Assembly (NCBI GenBank): GCA_002811645.1
Contig: PDIP01000036.1
Location: forward strand, 247,506-311,505
Origin: Corallochytrium limacisporum
Taxonomy: Eukaryota > Opisthokonta
Length of the DNA: 64,000 bases
Reading direction: 5' to 3'
The translations under genes and the position numbers were made by a program. Every line of letters begins with the position of its first letter. Positions within the stretch are counted from its first letter, which is position 1. Shown here in pieces: positions 33,421 to 43,679 of the stretch. The notes below the pieces were generated by a model, which worked only from the letters and a program-made list of their open reading frames with translations, ran no database searches and was not told where the DNA came from.

Positions 33421-36400
33421 ATGAAAATGGTAGGTCCTGTACCATGCTCGGCAAATTCCAGCATCCCTGGGTATCACCCTATCACAGGATTTTCAGAGAA
33501 GCTGGTGGAATGGTATCGCTCCCCACTTATTGAGTACAGCTTCCATAAACCGTCATGTCCCCGCCACATAGCAAAGACATGGCAAATAGAATACAGCTCG
33601 GTCGTGCCCAGTAGGGGCGATTTCAAATTCAATTTCAGACTGGCACAAGCTGCACTTTTAGCATTTCTTGCCACGTGCAAGTCGTTTGGGACTTCAGACA
33701 TTCAGAGATCAAACATAATGAAGATCCAGACCGCCTATGACGACCTCGGAAAGCACCTCGTCGCCTTGTACAACAGTGTTGGGCTGAACGCAGAGCATGC
33801 TGATGGTCGTGTGGAGACAGTGGTCACTTTCTTCTCAAGTGCCCTACGTGAGGCCATAGGCAATGCTTTTGCTTCGGACAGGATAGGTGATTGCGCCGTA
33901 TTATTTCTTTACGCGGACATCATCAACTTCATGAACGAATTGATACAGCTGGCCACATGCACGTCTCTGTCAGATTGTTACCGGGCTATGATTCGGGACA
34001 TAATGACCTATCTGGAGAAACCGGGACGCGAAGGCAACAATGAAATTTTGTTTCTATGTCTGCATCGCGTCTGTAAGGGCGCTATTTTAATGGATCATCT
34101 GTCTTGTGAAGACGTGCTCAACTCAATATCGATGCGAAATACAACAAACTTGGCAGATCTTATGTGCTGGTGGGACATCGTCCAAGGCCTGAGCGAGAGC
34201 CTGCCGGCATCGCATGCGCCGAGCATGCCGGAAGGACTACCAATGATGGTGAAGCGAATACTGTCATGCCCCGATACTAGCTGTTGTGAAGACAACAGTG
34301 AGGTGGCGAATACAATACATCAAATGGTCCGCAAGATAGAAACGGTAGCGATCTGGCTGGATCGACCAATTGCATTGCTGGACGCCTTGCAACGTGTGGT
34401 CCAATGGATCGCAGGTGAGTGCAACAACTCATCTTTGCTCTTACAACTTTGTGAGACCTTCAATTCCTTGCTTTCCAGCGCGAGAGTGAAGGACGTCTCA
34501 GAGATGAAACTACTCTCCACCATGTTTGCACGCACAATCCCTTTTCTAGCAAATCCACCGACAGGGGACAGCTCCATGCTCCATGACATGCTTCGTGTAA
34601 GATTGGAATGTACAGCTTTGTTTGGCAGCTTCCCAAAGTTGTTTCAAAAGTGCAGGATGCTAGTTATTGAATTGTATGATTCCACCACATGGGATCTCAC
34701 TGCGACTCTCTTGTTTTGTCGATCACCGTTTTTGTTCCGAAATCACTGGACACATCCCCGCCTCAAGATTGCAATGTCCGAAATCGATACACTGAAGATC
34801 GATGATCATCTGCTGTTCCTGAAAGAGCACAAGCTCAATGCAGAACGCTGTCTATTGTACATCCATACCATGCCCCTGTTCATCCCCGACCCAAACGGCT
34901 GTTGCCCAAGGAAAAGTAGCGCTTTCATTCAAAGCTTAGAGACTATCCTTTACGCTTGCGAAAGCTACATGAGAGGCTATTTCAAAGATTCCCGTGCCCT
35001 TGCGGAGAGCTGGAGAAAATGTCGTGCACATGGATGCGAGTTGGACGGTACAAAGACATGCACGCGGGCAAGGTCACATGAAGGCAGAGCAATCTTTAGC
35101 TACCTTAGGAAGAACCTGTACTCTATCTTGCTCAGCCTCATCTTCCCAGGGTTACCGGGGGAGCAGTCCCCCTATTGTGTTCCCGGCTATCAGGGTCCTG
35201 ATGTGCCTTTCCGGGCATTTGCTTGCCTTGGCACCCTTTGTCACTGTTGGTGTCCTTCGGAGTTCACGTATTTCTTGGATGATCTCGGTGTCAGATCGTC
35301 ATATGGTCTTCAGCAATCTCATAGGAGGCTGATGTCTGCACTGCGATGGTCTTTTGAAAGCATGCACCTTCAAAGCCTGCTCTCTTGCAACCATGCCCTC
35401 CTCTTCCAGGCATACGAAGTCGCTATGAACCAACGAGCCACTCAGCAGGATCTCAATGGTCTCTACTCCGCTATCTTGGAACACAAATGGTCCGGCGAAC
35501 CCGTCAATGTATCCAGTTGGGTAAGGTTCTTGTCCCAAACGCCAAAATCATTTGCAGGCCTTGTGCTTGTGGGATACTTCCGGAAGACGACCTCTGTTGA
35601 TGCACCACACCATAGATCCATCGAGAATGCCTTGATTGATATTACCAATGCAGGTGATGAAATTTCGGGGACCACCCTGTGGGTTGATGAACACAAAGTT
35701 TTCACCGCTGCTGACAGTCTCCTTCCACTATCACGCTCAATGAAGTTGTGTGCTACGGACGTCATGTACATGCTTGCTCAAGAACCCCCTTTGGGGGATA
35801 CATCGCCTCCATCTGTAGCTCTACTTTCCCTGCTAAGCGTAGCCGATACTACCACGGACGATGATCCGCTGTCAGTGGACAAATGGCCTGGCGGACCTGC
35901 AAAGGCATGGAAAGGGTTGTCTGCATTTTGTAGATTGCTGTGGAGGTTGAACTATTTTACAGACTTGGTTTATGAGAAGCTTCCCGGCGAGAACAGTCTG
36001 CGCTGGCATCGGGACCGAGGTTTGGATCAACATGGACAGTTACTTTGCCGTCTACATAGGCGCCTCATGCACCTTGTCATTGTCCACTTTCCAGAGTACG
36101 CCACTAAGCAACCCATACTGCCTGACTATGAAGAATGTGCCGTGCTTCTGTTTGCGACAGGATGCATGAGCGATGATTCCAAGTTTTCTGAATTGAACAC
36201 AGACTACGTAATTCAACTTCTCTTGGCTGTGTCTAGGGCTGAGGGTTCCCAGATCCTCAATCCAATTCACATGGTCCAAAACAACCGGATAGCCGTGCCG
36301 CGACTGAGGATAAAGGTGTGGGACGAGTGGTGGACAACCGACTCCAAACCGCGAAGGGGTGACTGCGAAATGCGTGGCCCGGAACCGTGCACTAGGGAAG

Positions 36401-36588
36401 AGGCTGAATTTCTTGCCTACAGAACCCGTCGTAGAGGCTGTGAACCACTGCCAGGCCATCTTCCACGGCGCATTGTCATGGCCGCCATTGATCTATTTCA
36501 CCTAGCCAGTGTCAAAGACTTCATTGAACAGGAGTTCATCCGAATCGATCCAGAGTGGAAAAGGAATCTGTCTGACCCACTGACATGA
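33421..36588 (+). CDS. Large unrecognised protein (1055 aa)
   Basis: An unbroken 1055-codon frame with ATG at 33421 and an in-frame TAG nine bases earlier, so translation should start here unless an upstream exon is spliced in. I do not recognise the family. The sequence is largely hydrophobic-helical with many Leu, Cys, His and Trp residues and no obvious signal peptide, membrane segment, Walker motif, kinase or zinc-finger pattern. Repeated 30-40-residue Leu-rich helical stretches (for example VSEMKLLSTMFARTIPFL) suggest an alpha-solenoid scaffold. A Cys-rich patch lies near residues 560-630 (TLCHCWCPSEF). Its ending is basic then helical (PRRIVMAAIDLFHLASVKDF). The length and lack of stops argue strongly that it is a gene. 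An AATAAA lies 85 nt past the stop. A HEAT-type subunit of a DNA-repair or Integrator-type complex is a guess I cannot support. Confidence 0.85.
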   Translation: MKMVGPVPCSANSSIPGYHPITGFSEKLVEWYRSPLIEYSFHKPSCPRHIAKTWQIEYSSVVPSRGDFKFNFRLAQAALLAFLATCKSFGTSDIQRSNIMKIQTAYDDLGKHLVALYNSVGLNAEHADGRVETVVTFFSSALREAIGNAFASDRIGDCAVLFLYADIINFMNELIQLATCTSLSDCYRAMIRDIMTYLEKPGREGNNEILFLCLHRVCKGAILMDHLSCEDVLNSISMRNTTNLADLMCWWDIVQGLSESLPASHAPSMPEGLPMMVKRILSCPDTSCCEDNSEVANTIHQMVRKIETVAIWLDRPIALLDALQRVVQWIAGECNNSSLLLQLCETFNSLLSSARVKDVSEMKLLSTMFARTIPFLANPPTGDSSMLHDMLRVRLECTALFGSFPKLFQKCRMLVIELYDSTTWDLTATLLFCRSPFLFRNHWTHPRLKIAMSEIDTLKIDDHLLFLKEHKLNAERCLLYIHTMPLFIPDPNGCCPRKSSAFIQSLETILYACESYMRGYFKDSRALAESWRKCRAHGCELDGTKTCTRARSHEGRAIFSYLRKNLYSILLSLIFPGLPGEQSPYCVPGYQGPDVPFRAFACLGTLCHCWCPSEFTYFLDDLGVRSSYGLQQSHRRLMSALRWSFESMHLQSLLSCNHALLFQAYEVAMNQRATQQDLNGLYSAILEHKWSGEPVNVSSWVRFLSQTPKSFAGLVLVGYFRKTTSVDAPHHRSIENALIDITNAGDEISGTTLWVDEHKVFTAADSLLPLSRSMKLCATDVMYMLAQEPPLGDTSPPSVALLSLLSVADTTTDDDPLSVDKWPGGPAKAWKGLSAFCRLLWRLNYFTDLVYEKLPGENSLRWHRDRGLDQHGQLLCRLHRRLMHLVIVHFPEYATKQPILPDYEECAVLLFATGCMSDDSKFSELNTDYVIQLLLAVSRAEGSQILNPIHMVQNNRIAVPRLRIKVWDEWWTTDSKPRRGDCEMRGPEPCTREEAEFLAYRTRRRGCEPLPGHLPRRIVMAAIDLFHLASVKDFIEQEFIRIDPEWKRNLSDPLT

Positions 36589-36672
36589 GCGCTCGGGAGC
36601 GCGTATCGCAGGTGTTTGAATTCTCCACATACACAGTAGACCATAGCATGTACGTAACCATAACTATTGTGA

Positions 36673-36678
36673 AATAAA
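36673..36678 (+). terminator. Poly(A) signal AATAAA
   Basis: AATAAA 85 nt past the stop codon of the 1055-aa gene, in the sense direction. Confidence 0.6.
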
Positions 36679-37007
36679 GGATACATGTAGATCAAGCTGG
36701 GAAAGGTTCATGAGGTCCTTTCCGAACAAGTTACTCCTTGTCTCGCACTCCCTGCTCTCCCAAAAAAGTTTCAAACCCTTCCCGCCCATTAACGAAATGG
36801 CCCTGGCCCGGATAGTGCCGACCGCCAAGACTCTCCCACAGCACGCCTCTCTCACACCAAATGGAAAGAAAATTTCTCTTGAATCGAGTACTGAACGTCC
36901 TGAAGTTTCTGGAGCACTTTCCGCCGCCCGACTTTTCTAGCCCCTTTCCTCGCTTGATCGGAGATCAAGGGCACACGGTCCATACAAACGAGGGGAGGGA
37001 GGGGTCT

Positions 37008-37036
37008 CCCGACCCCCCGGGGGGGGGGGGGTCGGG
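37008..37036. repeat. G/C-tract hairpin upstream of TRAP1
   Basis: CCCGACCCCCC (37008-37018) is followed by G13 and TCGGG (37019-37036). The ends are exactly complementary, giving an 11-bp stem with an all-G loop. It lies 262 nt upstream of the TRAP1 ATG and shares the core GACCCCCCGGGG with 20696-20715. Confidence 0.85.
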
Positions 37037-37297
37037 TAAGGGGCGAGTAGTGGCCCGCGGGAGAACCCATGTGAACGCGGTGGCTGCGGGCGGTCATGCG
37101 TGGAGTTGAAATGGCACATATTGACAGGTGAGGACTTGAGCCAATTGCTTGTGACAGCAAAGAAGAGGGCCAAAGTGGCTTAGGTGCTTAATGCAGGTCC
37201 ATTGATATACTGAGAATAAGATCTTCATGAGGCTAAGAATAGACTGTGAACAGTACTTTAATTAAAAGCGGACTAGGGTCGATCCTCATTTCAAACA

Positions 37298-39427
37298 ATG
37301 TGGGTTCGTGCTTCAGGTTTGCTAGGTTCCGCTGGGAGGTCCCTGTGGCGGTCGCGGTCCCATTTTGTGGCTACCTTGCCAGCCAGTGCTACTGCTGCGC
37401 TGCTCGGCGGTTCTATCGTTCAAGCACGAAAGGGAGCCACCAAGTTCGGGGGTCTGGACAACTTGATCAGGGCCTACTCCACCGACACAGGGGCTGACGA
37501 CAAGAAGGAGGGCGAGAACTCGGAACATGCTGTGACAAACACGGAGAAGGTTACTGGAGACATGGAAAGCCAGGAGTTCCAGGCCGAAACTGCGAAGCTT
37601 TTGGACATTGTCGCTCATAGCCTGTACAGTGAGAAAGAGGTCTTCGTTCGTGAGGTCATTTCCAATGCGAGCGATGCCCTGGAAAAACTGCGCCACTTCG
37701 AACTCGAGGGTAAAGGCCACGAGGACCCGGACCTGCCTCTAGAAATTCGCATCACCACCGACGAGGAAGCAGGCACTATTACTATCCAGGACACCGGTAT
37801 TGGTATGTCCAAGGACGAGCTGATGCGCAATCTTGGTACCATTGCTCACAGCGGCTCCAAAGCCATGGTCAACAAGCTGGAAGAGGCATCTGGGAACAGC
37901 GAGGGGGACAAACAGCTGCGCATGAACATTATTGGTCAGTTTGGTGTAGGTTTCTATTCTACCTTTATGGTCGCAACTAAAGTCAATGTGTACTCTAAAA
38001 GTGCCGAGCCTGGCTCCAAGGGATACGCCTGGGAGAGTGATGGCCGTGGAAAGTACACCATTGCTGAGGCTGAAGGAGTCCAACGCGGTACAAAGATTGT
38101 GATCACTTTACGTGATGACGACAAAGAGTATGCGAAGACTGGCCGCGTTGAAGACGTGATCAAAAAGTACTCCAACTTTGTTGGGTTTGGTATCTACTTG
38201 AACGGACAGAAAGTAAACACTGTGCAGGCGCTCTGGACCAAACGTACTTCCGAGGTTACCACAGATGAGCTGAATGAATTCTACCGCTTTGTTGGGAAAG
38301 CTTGGGATGATCCCCTGTTTACCATGCAATTCATGGCCGATGCCCCCATTGATATCAAGACTCTGCTGTTCTTCCCCACCACCCACACCGAGAAGTTCGG
38401 AATGGGCCGACTCGAGCCCGGGGTCCACCTGTACGCTCGCAAAGTGCTGATCAAGTCTCACATTGACAAGCTTCTGCCGCAGTGGCTGCGCTTTGTGAAG
38501 GGAGTTGTCGACTCTGAAGACATTCCTCTCAATATTAGCCGTGAAATGCTCCAGGACAACCGGCTCGTCCAGAAGATTGGTGATGTGGTTACTGGCCGCA
38601 TCCTGAAATTCTTGAACGACAAGGCAAAGTCTGACCCCGAGGACTTCAAGAAATTCTACAACGAATTCCAGCAGTTCCTCAAAGAGGGTGTGCTCACTGA
38701 CATGTCCCACAAACAGGATATTGCATCTCTTTTGCGATTTGAGTCTTCTGCCATGCAAGCTGAGGAGAGTGTTGGTCTCAAGGAGTACATTGAGCGTATG
38801 AAGGAGGATCAGGAGGAGATTTACTACCACCAGGCTGCTTCTCGCGAACTGGCTGAATCTTCTCCATACTTCGAGGTCTTCAAAGACAATGGCTACGAAG
38901 TGCTCTTCTGCTATGACAACATTGATGACATTGCATTGACCAACCTCGGCGAGTTCTCCGGCAAGAAGATCAAGAGCATCGAGTCCGGTGATGTCAAGAT
39001 TGGTGATGATACCGGTAATACCTTGGAAGGCAATGAAGACCTCGTGGAGTACCTCAAGGAGGCCCTCGGCGAGGACCGCGTTAACGAGATCAAGGCCAGC
39101 CAGCGTTTGGTTGACTTCCCGTGCGTCATCGTTGATCACCAGAGCCAGTCCACTCGCCGTATCATGCAGATGATTGACTCCAAGATGGGCAAATGGCTTG
39201 GTCCCCAGACCCTTGAGGTCAACTTCAACCATCCTCTAATCAAGCAACTGAACGAGGTTCGCACTGCGGATGCTGACTTTGCCAAGATCATGGCAGAACA
39301 GCTGTGGGATAATGCCCTCATTGCGGCTGGCCTTCTGGACGACCCCAAGACGATCATTAAGCGTGTGAACACTATCCTGGGTCGCGCTGCCAAGGTAGCT
39401 GGTGCCACGACTGAGGAGTCTAAGTAA
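37298..39427 (+). CDS. TRAP1: Mitochondrial Hsp90 chaperone TRAP1
   Basis: 709 aa, one exon, ATG at 37298. This is the mitochondrial-matrix Hsp90, an ATP-dependent chaperone. The first ~60 residues are Arg/Ser/Ala-rich with few acids (MWVRASGLLGSAGRSLWRSR), a presequence ending near RAYS. The GHKL ATPase domain starts at about 93: FVREVISNASDAL (116-128; E119, N123), DTGIGM (165-170), NLGTIAHSG (178-186) and GQFGVGFYS. The middle-domain catalytic Arg is in ISREMLQDNRLV. The C-terminal dimerisation domain ends at about 700 without the cytosolic MEEVD or ER KDEL tail. There is no charged linker between N and middle domains, as expected for TRAP1. Human TRAP1 is 704 aa. It converges with the V-ATPase gene (427 nt between stops). 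Confidence 0.97.
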   Translation: MWVRASGLLGSAGRSLWRSRSHFVATLPASATAALLGGSIVQARKGATKFGGLDNLIRAYSTDTGADDKKEGENSEHAVTNTEKVTGDMESQEFQAETAKLLDIVAHSLYSEKEVFVREVISNASDALEKLRHFELEGKGHEDPDLPLEIRITTDEEAGTITIQDTGIGMSKDELMRNLGTIAHSGSKAMVNKLEEASGNSEGDKQLRMNIIGQFGVGFYSTFMVATKVNVYSKSAEPGSKGYAWESDGRGKYTIAEAEGVQRGTKIVITLRDDDKEYAKTGRVEDVIKKYSNFVGFGIYLNGQKVNTVQALWTKRTSEVTTDELNEFYRFVGKAWDDPLFTMQFMADAPIDIKTLLFFPTTHTEKFGMGRLEPGVHLYARKVLIKSHIDKLLPQWLRFVKGVVDSEDIPLNISREMLQDNRLVQKIGDVVTGRILKFLNDKAKSDPEDFKKFYNEFQQFLKEGVLTDMSHKQDIASLLRFESSAMQAEESVGLKEYIERMKEDQEEIYYHQAASRELAESSPYFEVFKDNGYEVLFCYDNIDDIALTNLGEFSGKKIKSIESGDVKIGDDTGNTLEGNEDLVEYLKEALGEDRVNEIKASQRLVDFPCVIVDHQSQSTRRIMQMIDSKMGKWLGPQTLEVNFNHPLIKQLNEVRTADADFAKIMAEQLWDNALIAAGLLDDPKTIIKRVNTILGRAAKVAGATTEESK

Positions 39428-39854
39428 ACACGGGGTGCTTCTAAACTCTACGTGTACATAAATATCATACAGCATCTCACATTACAAACAAAATAACAAA
39501 GCAACTTGTGATTCTTTTCTGGGTGTCTCATTTTACAATTACGTATTGCTTCTTTCTTTTGGATTTTCAAATTCATTGAAAGGCGGAATGAAAAAATGCA
39601 GAAGGATGTATCTTTAAAAGTTTCGGAAAAGTTGCACTCTCAAGTCACAGAAACTTGCGATCCCCACAGAGTCACCATGCCCGTGGCCAAAAGTTCAATG
39701 GCTCTACCATTGGGGATGTGCCTTTCGTGTTCATGGATGGTGTGCATGTATAACGGTTCATTCCCCTAGGATGAGTGCGGGGCCTCCTCCGAGACGCGTG
39801 TCAACCAAACCAGGCCGGAAGATCACAGTGAACAACAGCTTGCTTGTCATTGAT
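39428..39854. other. Convergent 3' region, TRAP1 / V-ATPase c
   Basis: 427 nt between two stop codons. It must hold both 3' ends; no canonical AATAAA is placed well for either gene (a TACATAAATATC lies 27-38 nt past the TRAP1 stop). No gene seen. Confidence 0.55.
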
Positions 39855-40367
39855 CTACTGGCATCCCGGCAGGTCAGTGCCATTTCCACCGTTAGTGTTG
39901 AGAATCAGAGCAACAATCAGACCGTACAGACCCAAAACTTCGGCAAAAATGAGAATCAGAATCATACCGACAAACAAACGGGGCTGCTGCGCGGTACCAC
40001 GAACGCCAGAGTCACCGACAATACCGATGGCGAAGCCAGCGGCCAGACCGGAGAAGCCAACGGCCAAACCGGCGCCCATGTTCACGAAACCGCGGAACAG
40101 GGTGTATGCCTGGAGATCACCTCCGAAGTCATTAGCGATCAGGACAGCAACGACCAGACCGTAAATAGCCAGAATACCAGCCATGACGACGGGAATAATG
40201 GACTTCATAATAAGCTCGGGGCGGAGCACGGACATGGCAGCAATGCCAGTGCCAGATTTGGCAGTACCGTAGGCAGCACCCAGGGCACTAAAGATCATGG
40301 CAGAGCTCGCGCCGAGCACACCGAAGAAAGGTGCGTAGACGGGGCAATAGTCCTTCTCGTCAGCCAT
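39855..40367 (-). CDS. ATP6V0C: V-type ATPase 16-kDa proteolipid subunit c
   Basis: 170 aa. I start it at the ATG at 40367 ([16 protein letters not shown]), because the family begins there; the frame stays open 34 codons upstream. The subunit forms the rotating membrane ring of the V-ATPase that pumps protons into vacuoles/lysosomes. Four hydrophobic helices are visible (about 10-33, 53-77, 95-117, 133-156). E143 in FAEVLGLYG of helix 4 is the proton-carrying glutamate (yeast E137). GTAKSGTGI (34-42) and [10 protein letters not shown] are the conserved loops. The C-terminus is unusual: after LILN the protein runs on for 13 hydrophilic residues ([13 protein letters not shown]), where human and yeast proteins stop within a few residues. 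No splice donor explains it. Confidence 0.96.
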   Translation of the reverse strand: MADEKDYCPVYAPFFGVLGASSAMIFSALGAAYGTAKSGTGIAAMSVLRPELIMKSIIPVVMAGILAIYGLVVAVLIANDFGGDLQAYTLFRGFVNMGAGLAVGFSGLAAGFAIGIVGDSGVRGTAQQPRLFVGMILILIFAEVLGLYGLIVALILNTNGGNGTDLPGCQ

Positions 40368-41854
40368 TGTGTTGGTTAGGTAACGTAAACACACGTAACT
40401 AGAATAAATATGTGCAGAAAAAAGAGAAATTTCAATCAACAAAAAGTATGCTGCAGAAAGGAAGATCAACTGAAGCGATATCAGGAGTCTTAGTTAGTAA
40501 CAGTTCGTTGACAAGAGTGTTTGCATCCAAATACATGAGCAAGATTTGACGTATCCGTTGATGAGAAGCCCTATTTACTGAAACCCACGCAGCCACTGAT
40601 TTGTTTGCACCGTAGGCTGCCTTGTATTCCCAACGAGTCAGTAGAGACGTTGATTCGAAACCTACCATCGACAAAATAATCAGTCACTGCGGCGCTTGTG
40701 GCCCGCTGCCGTAAACCGGCTTCTTCCCGCTGCGATCTTGTTAGTTCTGCTACGCGCCTAAAGGATTTTCCGCACCATAGATAGTCTTCTCACTCATTTG
40801 TTTGCTCTTGCAATTACTTACCTTTTGTCAATTGATCAGTGGTACACAACCCGAGAAAATCCAGCCACATCAGAGTCAACAACCTGCAACTTGTAGCTTT
40901 TCATTCATTCTGGTGTATATCGAAACAACACTAGGTCAATCATCTGGTCCGAATATCAGAGTCTGTGCAATGCATCAAGCTCGTTGCTGCACGTTCAACA
41001 GACTCATGCACTAACGCCGGTGGCACACCGCTTTGGTTCCTCGTCCCGAGAGTGGAGCGCTCTCCACAGTTCCCAGAACAAGCAAATCTACGGTGCCTGT
41101 AGAAGAGCGGTGTGTGTGTTCCGAGTGCGGTGGTCGCGACACAAGGCTTCGGCCACGTCAGATGAGTGACACGGTCAGACACACAGCCCACTGCAGAGCA
41201 CAGAAGTACCGAAGTCGCGTGCAGTTCAGTACAGTGGGACAGACTTAAAAAAAAGCAAAAACACCTCTTGGCTCTCCGCAATCGCAGAGTAGGCACGGGA
41301 AATCGAGTATCGATCCCCCCCCCCTCCTTCCGGTGTACTCACCGCCAGGGATGTGTATCCCAGCCCTGGGGGCATGAGAAGAGAGTCAGCCACAGGGCCT
41401 TTTTTTCGGTGAGGAAGAGAAGGGAAGGGGGGGGGGTTAGTACTGAGTGGCGGGTCTAAGACTTGGGCCACTGCGAGTTTTTTTTTCTCGGTCGTTCCTT
41501 ATTTTGTTTTTGTTTTGGTCTTGCCGCTCTACTGAACATACTGCACTCACCGTCGCTCCCGGTGGGAAGAATCGCCTGAAAAAGCTGCCATAAAATTTTC
41601 TGGGTGTCCAGTACCCAAAGTCCCCCTCCCTGGGGTCGAATGCAAGGGAAAAAAAGAGCCGAAAAAAGCCAGTCTCGCTTCTCTTCACAGTAGAGAAGGG
41701 AGGGGTGGGGCAATACCGATGCTTTTAGCGCCTCCGGGTTTTTTGTTTTGTTTTGGCCTTCCCGGTGCTTTGCGAGCAAATGGGCAGAAATGAGGGGGAG
41801 CCTTGGTGCCTGTCGGGGTCGGCGTTTGGTCCCTTTGTCCTTTGGGGACCAAGC

Positions 41855-41927
<73 letters not shown>

Positions 41928-42730
41928 GCGCTCTCTGTCTCTCTCTCTGTATGGGCAGAGATTGATCGAGGGTCTCCGTCCGTCGCCTAACCCCCCTCAT
42001 TGCCAAGGATGGCTGTGTCCACTCTCCGCCTACTCAACTGCTTGGCCTCGTTTGTCCCAATGTCGCTGTGCCGCCGTGCTGGAGACAAAATGAGTCAGGC
42101 GGACCAACCAAACCCCCCCCCTCCCCGCGGGGTCCTCCACCGCACCTCTGTGCCGTATGTTTTGAAGCTGAGCCACAGTGGGACCGGCGCGCTAGTTCCC
42201 GAGTTGGGTTCTCACCCTCGCTTTATAACAGCCCCAGACCTGAGCCTCTTTGCGGGGTATAAACATTGGGCTTGAGCAGGAGGGGTTGTTTTCGTTAGAG
42301 GGAAGCCCGTCGCTTGGGGGGGGGACCGCCCTGTCCTCCCTTTCGTCCTCCCTTTTTTTTTGTTTTTGTATTTCTTTTTGCAACACGGGTTTTGGTTTAT
42401 GCGTCGGCCCCAGTGGATTGATTCCTTTGATTTCATACGTCTGGATATGTGATATGGTTCTTTGTTGTCCAGAGCAATGTGAAGCTGATTCAATATCTTT
42501 ATGTGAATGTATTGCTTGCGCTTGGTTGTGATTGGAAACTTATGAATCAATGTTAGAGCGCATAGGGGAGAGGACCTAAGCGATGGCGGGTTCGCGGACC
42601 CAGTTGTAGCGCCACCAGGCGATGTTCAGCGAGGTAGTCGGGTATTTGATGAAGCCTACATGTGTAGTGGAGTGTGAAGACACTAAGGCAAGTTCTGTTC
42701 CAATACACAACAAAGAATTTAGACGGTATT
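40368..42730. other. Repeat-rich intergenic region
   Basis: 2.36 kb between the V-ATPase 5' end and DOLPP1. Contents: C10 (41315-41324), G10 (41427-41436), a 70-nt AC microsatellite (41856-41925) with a TC-rich tail, C9 (42113-42121), G9 (42316-42324) and T-rich runs. Frames here are low-complexity translations (poly-TH, poly-CV). No RNA gene seen. Confidence 0.65.
41856..41925. repeat. (AC)35 microsatellite
   Basis: Thirty-five uninterrupted AC units, followed by a shorter CT-rich stretch to about 41948. It is perfect over 70 nt, which suggests recent expansion and length polymorphism. Confidence 0.98.
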
Positions 42731-43563
42731 ATGAGTGTACCTTTAACGGAACTGTCTCCCATCAAGCTTACGCTTGTACAGTACACGACAGGTGACAAGC
42801 TCGGCCATCTCTTGGCCTATGCGAGTCTCTTGCCCGTTGCTGCGGTAGTTGTGGCGATCAGTGCGGTCGCCTTCCGGAGAGACATACATTCAGTAAGTGT
42901 TTGACTAATTTGGTCGACAATTTCGACAAGCAGCCGAGTATACTAACGAAATCCTATTATCACAAATCGTAATCTTCAATTCAGGCATTCGTCTTTCTGG
43001 GGATTTGTGCATCTGAAGCTTTGAACATCATGCTGAAGAATTACATTAAGGAGCCAAGGCCTCCGTCTGGTAAGTATTTGATACGTTTTTGGAGATCAGA
43101 AGAATGACAAGAAACATTGACCTAACATAAGGAGACACTCTACATCACTTATAACAACACAGGTGTATGGGGAAGCTATGGAAAGTACGGAATGCCTTCC
43201 GACCATGCGCAGGTCAGTGCCTTCCTGGTTGTGTACCTGACAATCTACGCTTTGGCCAACCTTACCATTACGCCATCTGCACTGAAGTACATAGGGATTA
43301 TGTGCATGTGGGTCTGTGGTGCGGCAGTGATGTATTCTCGTGTGTACCTGACATACCACACAGAGAGGCAGGTCTATGTCGGAATGGGCGTCGGAGCCGC
43401 GCTTGGTTTGGCATGGTGGGCTCTGTACAATGCAACCGTGGGATACTTCCCTGTTATCGCATCAACCGTCCCATTCCGGCAACTACACTTCAAGGACACC
43501 ACCCATATTCCCAATGTCCTCGCGTTTGAACAGGCGCAGGTGCAAAAGAAAAAGAAAAAGTAA
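42731..43563 (+). CDS. DOLPP1: Dolichyldiphosphatase (three exons)
   Basis: 215 aa, joined from exons 42731-42892, 42985-43069 and 43163-43563. Both introns begin GTAAGT and end CAG, and the joins restore the family sequence (phase 0 after S54, phase 1 within G83). The ER-membrane enzyme dephosphorylates dolichyl pyrophosphate for re-use in N-glycosylation. Features: LTLVQYTTGDKLGHLLAY near the start, typical of DOLPP1; PAP2 motif 1, K72 to R79-P80; motif 2, P94-S-D-H97; motif 3, SRVYLTYH (141-148), with H97 and H148 catalytic. Four or five hydrophobic helices are visible. It ends QKKKKK, which provides lysines at -3 and -4 like an ER-retrieval signal. Human DOLPP1 is 238 aa. The ATG at 42731 was chosen because family similarity begins there. 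It converges with the IF1 gene, 116 nt apart. Confidence 0.95.
42893..42984 (+). other. DOLPP1 intron 1
   Basis: 92 nt, GTAAGT...CAG. A perfect TACTAAC branch site lies at 42941-42947, with its branch A 38 nt from the 3' splice site. Confidence 0.9.
43070..43162 (+). other. DOLPP1 intron 2
   Basis: 93 nt, GTAAGT...CAG, with CCTAAC at 43121-43126 as likely branch site, 37 nt from the 3' splice site. Confidence 0.9.
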
Positions 43564-43679
43564 ACAGCTAAAGAAACTCCTTGATCAACAGACATGCAAC
43601 AAACCACTTCGATCGTCCTCGATATCTTGGATGCTAATTCGTTCTATATTCGATGGCTTACCCGCCGATATGCAGCAAC

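Larger units (their letters stand above)
36589..37297. other. Intergenic region upstream of TRAP1
   Basis: 709 nt: the 3' end of the 1055-aa gene (AATAAA at 36673) and the TRAP1 promoter region. It contains a purine-rich block (about 36991-37005) followed by a C6-G13 hairpin (37008-37036). The short frames are not protein-like. Confidence 0.6.

Noticed and set aside
38108-39232. 374-codon minus-strand frame
   Set aside because: It is the antisense shadow of TRAP1; its Leu/Val-rich translation has no domain of its own.
39855-39900. CTAAC and CAG near the 3' end of the V-ATPase gene as a possible intron acceptor
   Set aside because: No GTAAGT-type donor precedes it, and the coding frame upstream is continuous and canonical.
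41456-42006. Frames encoding poly-(Cys-Val) or poly-(Thr-His)
   Set aside because: They are translations of the AC microsatellite.
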